A stretch of 55,452 bases of DNA from Bacilli bacterium (GTDB lineage: Bacteria; Bacillota_I; Bacilli_A; RFN20; CAG-826): positions 320,711 to 376,162 of the forward strand of contig JAGAYY010000025.1 of the NCBI GenBank assembly GCA_017940265.1, written 5' to 3'. Position 1 is the first letter of the stretch. The number at the start of each line of letters is the position of its first letter. Shown here one piece after another: positions 1-8,600 of this stretch. The position numbers and the translations under genes were made by a program. The notes under the pieces are model-generated. The model was not told the origin of the DNA, did not search any database, and worked only from the letters and a program-made list of their open reading frames with translations.

Positions 1-1
1 T

Positions 2-1765
2 ATGTATGTGATTCCTTGCGAACCCGATTGGGAAACCCCGGCTGATACACAGAAAGTTCTTGACCTGAACTCAACTGGCTGGTCTGGTTTTGAAGAAGTT
101 CCTTACTATGCGGTTAACCTATTTAACTCTGCTACAGAACTTAAGGTGCGTATTCGTCGCTTCAATCACGATGCAGTAATTACCAAAGCTCTTTCTGATT
201 TCCAAGTATCTCAATTAACAGCTGCAGGACAATCACCTTATACAGTTCTGACTAGCGTTCTTGATACATTCACTAAGGGTGGTACGCAAGAACCTAGCAA
301 GTCTAATCTTGAGCGTGACTTCTTTGAAGTTGCTGTCTGGGATCCCGCAGTTAATGATCAGGTTAGTTTCTTCAATGTAGGTAATATTCTTGGTCGTGGT
401 GATATGGAGGTTTCTGAGATCAATAGCTTGCTTAGCATGATTCAGTTAGAACTTCCCGATGATCTTCATGATCTGGGTTTGAACTACTATGGTTATACTC
501 CCGATGACTACACTTGGATTAACTATACAGAAGAGTTCAACGAAGAGACTGATGTTGTGGCTGGTTATGTTGCTACGGTTGACGAACTCTGGAATCTTAG
601 TGTATCTGAAAACACTATTTATGCGCTTGGTACAGCTCCCAGTCACTCAGAATCTTGGAATGCATATGAAAAGAAGTCTGGTGATGTTGTTAAGGGATAT
701 AAGGCTAGTCTCGCTGAAATTCAAGCCATTGAAAATCCTGAAAATGGTGATATCTGGGGTGTAGGTACTGCAGAAGATCCTACGGCATTCTACAAGTTCA
801 CTGTGATTGACGTACCTGCCACAATCATAGACTACTACAAGTATGTTACTAATGGCGAAGATCAGATTTTTGCTGACCTTACAATTGATCCTACCAAGTA
901 TGATATTCTCAAGGTTTCTGATTCTGACTTGAAACGTGCACTTGACCAAATTATCTTAGACGAAGTATATCAGAGTAACATTCTCGGTCTATGTGACTTA
1001 GGCAATACTGAGCTTTCTTTCCAGAATTATATGGCTAATTATGCTATTAATGATGGATACTTCTATGCTATCTCTACGGTTAATAGTACTAACTATATGA
1101 CAATAGCAAACTCAATTACTAAGATTGCTCAGAACTCATTCCGTCTGTACGCAAGTGCTCCTTGGGATATCGATACAGGTAATCTCGGTTGGAAGTTCTA
1201 TGCTAGCCCCGCAGTCTTGTATTGGGAAGCAGTAGCACGTAACCGTAGAAACAATGAAGAATTCCGTGCAGTTCTTGGTCAAGTTGGTGGTATTGTTCAG
1301 TATCAGCGCCCAGTTACTGAGTTTAACTTAAAGACACGTCAGCTTCTGTTGTCTAAGAAGATCAATACCGTTAAGTGGAATGTTGCTACTCAGGCTTGGA
1401 ATATGAATGATAACTACACTAAACAGAGTGAAGATAACATTATGAGTGATGAAGCTAACTCTCGTCTCGCTCTTCGTATTCGCAAGGCTCAGCCCGTTCT
1501 TCTTCGTCAGTTTATTGGTCGTCAGATAAGTGAAGTTCTCTGTGCAGAAATTAAAAACTGTATTGATTATTGGTTCAAGACTTCAATTCTTCCAATGACA
1601 TATACGGTTGAAGCTTATCAGATATTCTGTAATTTCGATGCGCAGTTAGCTAGACAGAACAAAGTTAAGGTAACTATCAACGTAAGATTCTACCGCACTT
1701 TGAAGTACGTCAACGTATACGATAGATTGTTCGATACTCAAATGGATATTTCGTCAGATCAATAA
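2..1765 (+). CDS. Tail sheath protein (5' end outside window)
   Basis: Probable contractile-tail sheath subunit, the protein that wraps the tail tube and shortens to drive it through the host envelope. 587 residues are visible; the reading frame is open to the window edge, so the true N-terminus is probably upstream. The last 200 residues read like a sheath C-terminal region: an arginine-rich helix (around RNRRNNEEF), a turn with INTV, an ND.Y segment, then R.ALRIRKA and a final strand pair around NKVKVTINVRFYRTLKYVNV. Residues 185-268 hold two copies of a small domain (GY.A...E, then IY or IW and GTA) inserted in the core, probably surface-exposed. A terminator follows. The sheath call is family knowledge plus inference; the insert is seen directly. 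A second sheath-like gene lies at 11107. Confidence 0.75.
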   Translation: MYVIPCEPDWETPADTQKVLDLNSTGWSGFEEVPYYAVNLFNSATELKVRIRRFNHDAVITKALSDFQVSQLTAAGQSPYTVLTSVLDTFTKGGTQEPSKSNLERDFFEVAVWDPAVNDQVSFFNVGNILGRGDMEVSEINSLLSMIQLELPDDLHDLGLNYYGYTPDDYTWINYTEEFNEETDVVAGYVATVDELWNLSVSENTIYALGTAPSHSESWNAYEKKSGDVVKGYKASLAEIQAIENPENGDIWGVGTAEDPTAFYKFTVIDVPATIIDYYKYVTNGEDQIFADLTIDPTKYDILKVSDSDLKRALDQIILDEVYQSNILGLCDLGNTELSFQNYMANYAINDGYFYAISTVNSTNYMTIANSITKIAQNSFRLYASAPWDIDTGNLGWKFYASPAVLYWEAVARNRRNNEEFRAVLGQVGGIVQYQRPVTEFNLKTRQLLLSKKINTVKWNVATQAWNMNDNYTKQSEDNIMSDEANSRLALRIRKAQPVLLRQFIGRQISEVLCAEIKNCIDYWFKTSILPMTYTVEAYQIFCNFDAQLARQNKVKVTINVRFYRTLKYVNVYDRLFDTQMDISSDQ

Positions 1766-1804
1766 GGTCTAATACCTTATTTCTGACAATTATGAAAATA
1801 ATAT

Positions 1805-1863
1805 GAGGAGAGTTTTAGAGTCAATACACTTATAAAAGGGCTCTTGACTCTCCTCTAATTTTT
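1805..1863 (+). terminator. Rho-independent terminator after the sheath gene
   Basis: Perfect 9-base inverted repeat (GAGGAGAGT at 1805-1813, ACTCTCCTC at 1847-1855) with further AGAG/CTCT pairing inside, followed by five T at 1859-1863. It lies 40 bases after the sheath stop and would end the upstream transcript. Confidence 0.75.
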
Positions 1864-1871
1864 GAAAATAT

Positions 1872-2333
1872 ATGATATTATCAGAAGAAAATGCAATAAA
1901 ATCAAAAATATTTGTTCTGAACTCTAATGGTGGTAACCTTGAATTTATTGGATTTAAAGGAAAATGATCTGGAGCAGTAAATTCCATAATAATTCTCAAA
2001 TGTAAGAAACAGTACTTAAGCAGTATGAAATTAAATACTATGACGAGAAGTTGATGAAAGATAGAAGTTTCCTTGTTGATTATTATCTTCCGGATCGTAT
2101 GGCTATCATTTAGTATGATGGTATATGTTGAATTCTATTATCATGGAGATTATGAGAAATATAATGAACAAGTTAGACGAGATAATAATCTTATGAGTTA
2201 CTGTGCCACGCATGGTATAAAACTTCTAAGAATACCTTACATTGATAATAACAGGCTTGAGGAAGTTATCCTTGAGTTTCTAAATACTGGGAGAAATATA
2301 ACCACTCCCATAACTCCTAAAACATATGGATAA
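1872..2333 (+). pseudogene. Decayed homing-endonuclease-like gene
   Basis: Broken remnant of a free-standing phage endonuclease of the Vsr-like/DUF723 kind. From the ATG at 1872 the frame reads a segment containing NLEFIGFKGK, then an in-frame TGA where such proteins usually have Trp, then SGAVNSIIILKCKK. A second frame (from about 2006) gives the nuclease core FLVDYYLPDRMAII, then a TAG where IEYDG is usual. After a frameshift near 2118 a third frame gives VEFYYHGDYEKYNEQ and the typical ending GIKLLRIPYIDNN. The middle of the gene is missing. At least two stops, one deletion and one frameshift make it non-functional. The end overlaps the start of the next gene by 8 bases. Family assignment is inference from the order VDYYLP, YDG, KLLRIPY. 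Confidence 0.7.
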
Positions 2334-3075
2334 AACATTATTAACAGACCTAAAGAAAAAAATATTTATACGCTCATCTCTTATAGCCTTGAACTCACTT
2401 GATGAGCTTTTAGGCCTGAATGATTACTTATCCGCTGATGAAATCCTCTTGGAAATCATCAAAAAATCACTTAGAGAGTATGAGAATACGTGCCCACTGA
2501 TTCTTGAGATGAAAGTAAACAAGGAACAGATGGGCACTTGTTTTGGTATGGAGGGATGGTTAGAGTTTAAATCTAATTTCACCTTATATCTTGATTGCAT
2601 TATTTCAGAAGATCAGATAGTACTTGTTCCAAATTCAATTCCACAATGGAGAATCTCTAGTGGTGGATTAGGTATAAGTAGCTATCCTGTCCCTGGTGCT
2701 TATACTTATTTATCTGAGTATAGACGACCATATGGATTCTTTGGTGATCTTCCTAATGATCAACAATTAATTATCAAAGCAATATGTAGTCGTCCTATTA
2801 TTCCTGACTTCCTTGAGGATAAATCATTTAATCCTCGTTCAAAGAAAGCCGCTATATATTGGATGAACGTAGAAGAAGGAGCCCGTGGTAACTATTTCAT
2901 GGACTTATGCATGTGTAATGTTTTAGATTATATCCGACAACTTAAGGCTTCTGTTCAATTACCATCCTTTAGTGTTGATATTCTCGCAAACGCAGACAGT
3001 GCTTACCAAGAAATTAGGAGCCGTTGCGACAGTTTTGCTCTTCAATCCGGCTGGTATGGAGAATTACTTTATTAA
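2326..3075 (+). CDS. Unknown protein, probable virion or neck component
   Basis: 249 residues, no family recognised. The sequence is mixed alpha/beta with a hydrophobic, proline- and glycine-rich centre (ISSYPVPGAYTYLSEYRRPYGFF) and several Cys residues in the C-terminal half. No signal peptide or clear membrane segment is visible. The ATG at 2326 overlaps the stop of the upstream endonuclease remnant. The gene is followed after two bases by the next one, so it belongs to the tail-assembly transcription unit. A structural or neck role is suggested only by position. Confidence 0.6.
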   Translation: MDKTLLTDLKKKIFIRSSLIALNSLDELLGLNDYLSADEILLEIIKKSLREYENTCPLILEMKVNKEQMGTCFGMEGWLEFKSNFTLYLDCIISEDQIVLVPNSIPQWRISSGGLGISSYPVPGAYTYLSEYRRPYGFFGDLPNDQQLIIKAICSRPIIPDFLEDKSFNPRSKKAAIYWMNVEEGARGNYFMDLCMCNVLDYIRQLKASVQLPSFSVDILANADSAYQEIRSRCDSFALQSGWYGELLY

Positions 3076-3077
3076 TT

Positions 3078-3623
3078 ATGAAAATCAAGAGACAAAAACA
3101 ATTTGGTGCGGCCTACAAATTAAAGCGTATTCTCGTTAAAGGCCGAGCAGGAAAGAAAGCAGCTAACGAAGTTGCTTGGGGATTGCAACTTAATCCTGGA
3201 GGTATGATAAAAGAAGGAATTGCTAAGACCGCTGAAAACCCTCTTACTGTTGCTTCTCAGGTTGCTGCTACTCCTTTACATGTTGCAGCTGCTTCTACTC
3301 TTGGGCCCGGAGCATCTGTTATGGCCGCTGCTCTCCCTAATTCTGTTCCTTATGTAGTAGGTGAACAAGCCCTTAAGAAGAATTTCCCTGGGTATGCTAA
3401 AGCGACAGAAGCAGCAGGGAAAGCAGTACGTAAGTCAAAAACCCTAGATGCAGCCTTAGGAAAACAACCAGAAGTAACATTACAAAATTCAGGACCTAGA
3501 GCAAGTATTATGGAAAAAGCCAAATACAACTTAAGGTCTGGATTAGCTGATATTTCTGGTGGATTACAATCGGCAGGAAAAGCTGGTGTTAAGTTAATAC
3601 GTGGATTTAGTAAGAAACAATGA
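3078..3623 (+). CDS. Small basic Ala/Gly-rich protein, unknown
   Basis: 181 residues. The N-terminus is very basic (KIKRQKQF, KLKRILVKGRAGKK), the middle is rich in Ala, Val and Pro with weak hydrophobic stretches (around 60-95), and the C-terminus is again basic (KLIRGFSKKQ). I chose the ATG at 3078 because it has the AATT-ATG context used across the window; an earlier in-frame start would overlap the previous gene by about 50 bases. The stop overlaps the next ATG. DNA or membrane contact is plausible from composition, but no function can be assigned. Confidence 0.65.
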   Translation: MKIKRQKQFGAAYKLKRILVKGRAGKKAANEVAWGLQLNPGGMIKEGIAKTAENPLTVASQVAATPLHVAAASTLGPGASVMAAALPNSVPYVVGEQALKKNFPGYAKATEAAGKAVRKSKTLDAALGKQPEVTLQNSGPRASIMEKAKYNLRSGLADISGGLQSAGKAGVKLIRGFSKKQ

Positions 3624-4828
3624 TAAAATTTAAACGAAAAGAATTTACCATCCAAGAAGGGCATTACACCGGCCCGAAAGATATGGAAAAAACTCCATCG
3701 GCTGTTGAAGTAATTGGAAAAGGTACTCTGGGGGGTGCAGTTATTGGTGGTATCGTTGGTAAAGTAGTCAAAGACGAAACTCTGAAAGGTATGATAACTG
3801 GCGGAAAATGGGGTTTCTTGGGGGGTGTTTTAATGAAGATGTTCTTAAATTACCTCCATAACCCAATGACTACTGTTAAATATCAGGAGGTAGATAAAAA
3901 TATACGCCGTCAATTTGGTATAGTGAGAGCTGCAGGTATTACGATTGGGGATACAGTTTCTAAGAGAGCTAGTATTGATGAAAAATTTAGTTTTAATGAT
4001 CGAGACGTTACCGGATATAAACTGAACTTTGCCGTTTCGGATAATCAGGTAACAATGTATACTTATGGATTATCCCAGATCGAACTAGATAAACTAAATA
4101 AAATCCTAGACTATTACTGCAAGAAGTTTGTTGGTATGGAGTATAATTCAGCTCTCATAAATTCCCGACTCAATAGTTACGCAGTTAGTATTGTCTTTAC
4201 TAATTATCAGGCTATCGGAAGTTTCATCTTAGAGCTCTCCGATAAACTTGAAACTAAAATTAACCTCCTAGACAATAAAGCGTTTGTTACTGCGAGAATT
4301 GAAGAGTCGGTAGAAGATGAGAGAGCATTTAGTGTTAAGGAGATAAATAAATATGACCTTTACCAAATCTTAGGGAAAACCGGGAAAGTGATGATTAAAG
4401 GTATACGTGGAGATTGGAAACACAGTCTCTCACATCTAGTCCTTTGTGCAATGAATGAAACTCTTAAGAAAATTAGTGATACAGAACTAACTAAAAATGG
4501 AGTTCCTATGCCAGTTGAGTCTTTCGGAAATCCATATCTTGAAGACACTCTGAAAAAATTACACTATGTTGAGGGATTCCACTATACTGTTGGAGATCCG
4601 AAAGCCAAAGATCAGATAGGAATGGCACAAGGAAGATTTATTATCTCTTCAACATCAAAAGATGAATTGGATTCATTCTGGAAACAGACCAAATCAATGG
4701 TAACTAAGTCAGAAACCCCGGAAGGAGTAATTATCTATACTTACACAATCAAATCCAGGAAGGAATTTGAATTTATCCTAAAGAAATTAATGCAAACAAA
4801 AATAACCTTTAATATTTTTGAAGGATGA
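3620..4828 (+). CDS. Unknown structural-region protein with glycine-zipper segment
   Basis: 402 residues. Residues about 30-75 form a glycine-rich hydrophobic stretch (GTLGGAVIGGIVGKVV, then WGFLGGVLMKMFLNYL) that looks like a glycine zipper or a pair of membrane-active helices. The rest is soluble-looking alpha/beta with many lysines, and the final third has two similar TSK/EF-type strand-helix units. It is translationally coupled on both sides through ATGA overlaps (3620 and 4825). A role in the virion or in membrane contact during injection is possible but only inferred from the hydrophobic segment and location. Confidence 0.65.
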   Translation: MIKFKRKEFTIQEGHYTGPKDMEKTPSAVEVIGKGTLGGAVIGGIVGKVVKDETLKGMITGGKWGFLGGVLMKMFLNYLHNPMTTVKYQEVDKNIRRQFGIVRAAGITIGDTVSKRASIDEKFSFNDRDVTGYKLNFAVSDNQVTMYTYGLSQIELDKLNKILDYYCKKFVGMEYNSALINSRLNSYAVSIVFTNYQAIGSFILELSDKLETKINLLDNKAFVTARIEESVEDERAFSVKEINKYDLYQILGKTGKVMIKGIRGDWKHSLSHLVLCAMNETLKKISDTELTKNGVPMPVESFGNPYLEDTLKKLHYVEGFHYTVGDPKAKDQIGMAQGRFIISSTSKDELDSFWKQTKSMVTKSETPEGVIIYTYTIKSRKEFEFILKKLMQTKITFNIFEG

Positions 4829-5166
4829 TTGTACTCAGGTCAAAAAATAATATGTTAGATAAAATAACAGCCAGACTCGATTCGGAAGGCATTGAAGACT
4901 ATGACATTGCCAATCGAATTCCGAGTGATTCTGTCTCCCTTAAGGTTGATTCGGAGGTTAAGATTTATCTTCCTTTGGATTATGAATATAGCCAATATGA
5001 TATTGATAATTACATCCGTGGTAATTTTGGTTCACATCTCAGAACAACAACTAAACAAGACCGTGACCTATATGTAATGTCAATTTCCGGGAGATTGAAC
5101 GAAAACCAGGTGTACTCATTAATTAAGTACATCATTGAAACTAATGAATTTATAGTATTATTATGA
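4825..5166 (+). CDS. Small unknown protein (113 aa)
   Basis: Acidic alpha/beta protein of 113 residues with a pattern of short strands and helices and a hydrophobic end (EFIVLL). Start ATG overlaps the upstream stop (ATGA), and its own stop overlaps the next start in the same way, so translation is coupled along 3620-5603. No family recognised. The arrangement resembles the small two-layer folds found in neck and tail-completion proteins, but this is weak inference. Confidence 0.6.
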   Translation: MIVLRSKNNMLDKITARLDSEGIEDYDIANRIPSDSVSLKVDSEVKIYLPLDYEYSQYDIDNYIRGNFGSHLRTTTKQDRDLYVMSISGRLNENQVYSLIKYIIETNEFIVLL

Positions 5167-5603
5167 ATAATTCAGAAGATATGGCCTCCAAGACTCTTGA
5201 TCGGGCTAATAAAATATACTCCATCGGAATGAAGAACATTGCACTTCAGATGAAACTCCTTGGAACTGACTTCGTTGTCCTAAGACCAAAGGATAATTCT
5301 AAGTGGAAGAATGTTTTTGGTGGCTCATATTCCTCTGAAAGCACTCTCGAGAATGATTATGAGCAATTTACTACCCGGCTCATAATTAATATGAGTGATA
5401 TGAGAGATGTATGGAGTAGAAACCGAGACACAATTGAATCTTATACTCCCGATGGTTCACTAAAGGTAGGTGATGAACTTCAGTATACTCGAAATAAAAG
5501 AACCTATCGATTTAAGATTTCAATGAAACAAGGATATAGTGAAGATGCTAGCGCTCTTTATATCTATACCCTTTCTAGCATTATCGAAACATTAGACGAA
5601 TGA
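5163..5603 (+). CDS. Small unknown protein, possibly head-tail joining
   Basis: 146 residues. The C-terminal half (GDELQYTRNKRTYRFKIS followed by a strand ending in a Tyr-rich segment) reads like the beta-sandwich of head-closure or tail-completion proteins, in which a GD-L-Y turn precedes strands and a final helix. The N-terminal 40 residues are helical and mention no motif. ATGA overlaps on both sides tie its translation to 4825 and 5600. The joining role is a guess from fold pattern and its place in the tail cluster. Confidence 0.6.
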   Translation: MNNSEDMASKTLDRANKIYSIGMKNIALQMKLLGTDFVVLRPKDNSKWKNVFGGSYSSESTLENDYEQFTTRLIINMSDMRDVWSRNRDTIESYTPDGSLKVGDELQYTRNKRTYRFKISMKQGYSEDASALYIYTLSSIIETLDE

Positions 5604-8600
5604 AAGAAGGAACACATCTTAATCAAAGTCGACTCGAAATGCCTGGCTCGGAGAAGTACACAAGACCAGAGGAAATTCAATCCCTCTCCAAATATCTCAA
5701 GGCTATTAAGGAAACTCGAGACGAAAATCTACGCCTAGAGGATCAACTCTTAGCGGCTCCAGGACGTACGACAGGTAAAATTCCAGAAATAAAAAAGCTG
5801 GATGAACGACAACTGAAAACTCCTGGGAATATGGGTGGAGCAATAGACCATCTTGGGACTTCTAGATTTGGGGTTAGGGGAGAAAAAGATACCATCGATC
5901 TCAAAACTGGGAAAACCACTAGACTCCCAATCGACGGAGACAAGGATATTCAACTCTCTGATACTCGAAAAGGTATTAGAGACGACAGAAATATTGGTCT
6001 AGAGGGTAAAAAACCTGGACTAGATGTTAGTGAAGGGCCTAAAGAACTTACTAACAATAGGAAATCTTTAGTTGACGCCAGAGAATACGAACTAACCAAA
6101 GGAAGAATCGGTCTTATTGATGATAGAGAAGTTGATTCTCTTCAATCCGGAATCAAAAAATTAAGAGATGAGCGTCGGACCGAACTTTCTCAGAAAAAAC
6201 TTGGCGTAGATAAGCCGGGAAAAGAAACGGGACTTTCAGAAACTAAGGTAGGTGTAATAGGTGAAGGGCCTGAGAAACTTGGTTTAGGAAATAAGAAAAC
6301 TGAACTGAGAGGAACAGATACTGAAACCATACTCGCTAACGTTATGAAAAAACTTAGCGGGGTTGATCAAGAAATAGTTCTACCATCCGAACCTATGAAA
6401 GTCCCAGGAAAAACAAATACGGTAGAACTAGAAGAAAAAAAATTAGAACTAGATGATCCCAGAAAACCGATCAACTTAGAAGATAAGAGATTAGTTGTTG
6501 AAGATCTTAGAGAAGAACAACGTCTAGAAGATAGAATAGTTGAACTTGAAGATCCTAGAGAACTTAAAAAACTCCCTGATCTAAGATTAGACCTGGAGGA
6601 TAAAAGAGAACAAGATTTATCCAAAAAGATACTAGACCTGGAAGACAGAAGAGAACAAGAGCTCGAAGATACTAGGGTTGGATTAAAAGATGATAGAGAA
6701 ACGCTATTATCTGAATTTAGGGATAATCTAGAGGACAAACGTGAGAATAAACTGTCGGAAAAGAGACTTGACATTGAAGACGAGAGAGAGTGGAAAAAAC
6801 TAGAAGATAAAAAATTAAACCTAGAAGATGACCGCCGCCCTGAACTCGTTGAAACTAGAATTGATATCGAAGATGAACGTGAATCAAAACTTGGAAGTTA
6901 CAAAGATCCAATTCCTGGAGAAATCGAAGAAAGAAGTCTCTCTGATTTCATATCGAAATTATCCGATGACAGAGACCCAGAACTCACTGATAAAAGATTA
7001 GACTTAGAAGATAAACGTAAGTCTGAATTATCAGGTACTCGATTAGATTTAGAAGATCTAAGAGAACCTGAATTATCTGAGAAGAAACTAGATCTAGAGG
7101 ATGAACGTATCCCAGAATTAGAAAAAGATAGAATAGGACTAGAAGATAAAAGAGAAACTCGACTTAGTGATAAAGAGATTCGAATAGAAGATACTAGAGA
7201 ACCTGTCTTAGGAAAAAAGTCTGTTATTCTTGAGGATACGTTCGAAGACCTAGAGCTCTCAGAAAAGAAACTTAGACGTGGAGGAGATCAGAATCCCACT
7301 TACACCTCTAATGAAATTTTTCTTGAAGATAAAAGATTAGACCTGGAAGATCAAACTGGTAAAGTCTATAAGCTTGAAGAAAAGAAAATCGAAGTGGGTG
7401 GAGAACAGGATGACATTATGCTTGAAGATCATAAGGAGAATATCCTAGATCTTCGAAAATTTTGGTTAGAAGACTCCTCTAGTAAAATAAATCTAAACGA
7501 TCACCGAAAAACTGAACTCTCTGGAACTAGACTTGACCTCAGTGACCAAAGAATTTCTGAATTAGAGGAAGATAGAGTAAAAATTCCAGAAGAAATTATT
7601 AGTGTTGGTGAACTTGAAACAACACAAATAAAAACTCCCGGAGATAGTCCCTACGTGGCAATGTCAGATAAGAGATTAGATATTGATGATACTAGGGATA
7701 CATCTCTTGGAGATAAAAGATTAGATCTGACAGATCAACGCGAAAATTCTTTAGAGGAAAAACGAGTAGATATAGCTGATCAAAGGGATACTGACCTCGA
7801 AGAAAAACGAGTTGATCTTGAGGATCTAAGAAATCCTGAATTATCTGATAAAACTATCAATATCTCTGATACCAGAGAACAAGATCTTGAGGATAAGAGA
7901 TTAGATATTGATGATACTAGGGATACATCTCTTGGAGATAAAAGATTAGATCTGACAGATCAACGCGATCTAATTCTCGGCGATAAACGCCTCGACATCA
8001 GCGACACGTGGAGCACCGAACTCTCCAAAAACATCGATGAAGTAGAAGAAAAGTCCATCAGCCGGATTAAGATCACTGATGAATGGACGACAACTCTTTC
8101 TCAAGATATCAATCAGGTAGAAGACAGATCAGCATCTACCATTAAGTTAGTTGATGAATGGGAAACAGAGCTCTCTAAGGATATAGATGAGGTTGAGGAC
8201 AAATCTCTTAGCACCATTAAACTCTCCGACGACTGGACCACAGAACTTTCAGAGAACATAGATCAGGTAGAAGAAAGATCTTTGTCCGTCATTAAACTGA
8301 CTGATAATTGGACTACAACCCTCTCTGAGAATATAGACGAAGTAGAGAACCGTTCGATATCAGTTATTAAATTGGTAGACGATTGGACTACTGAGTTATC
8401 GGAGAATATAGATCAAGTCGAAGAACGCTCTTTATCTGTAATTAAACTCTTTGATCCTTGGACTACAGAATTAAGTCAGAATATAGATGAGGTTGAGGAT
8501 AGGTCATTGTCTGTCATTAAATTAGTAGATAACTGGGAAACAACACTCTCTAAGGATATAGATGAAGTAGAAGATAGGTCTCTTAGCACTATTAAACTGA

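Larger units (their letters stand above)
5953..8020 (+). repeat. 15-residue (45 bp) tandem coding repeats, region A
   Basis: In-frame degenerate units of about 45 bp encoding L-x-x-[KT]-[RK]-[LIV]-x-[LI]-[ED]-D-x-[RK]-x-x-x. Regularity is best at 6960-7200 and 7660-7990; units are weaker before 6470, and the series is broken by spacers near 6890, 7290 and 7600. All changes keep the frame. Confidence 0.8.
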
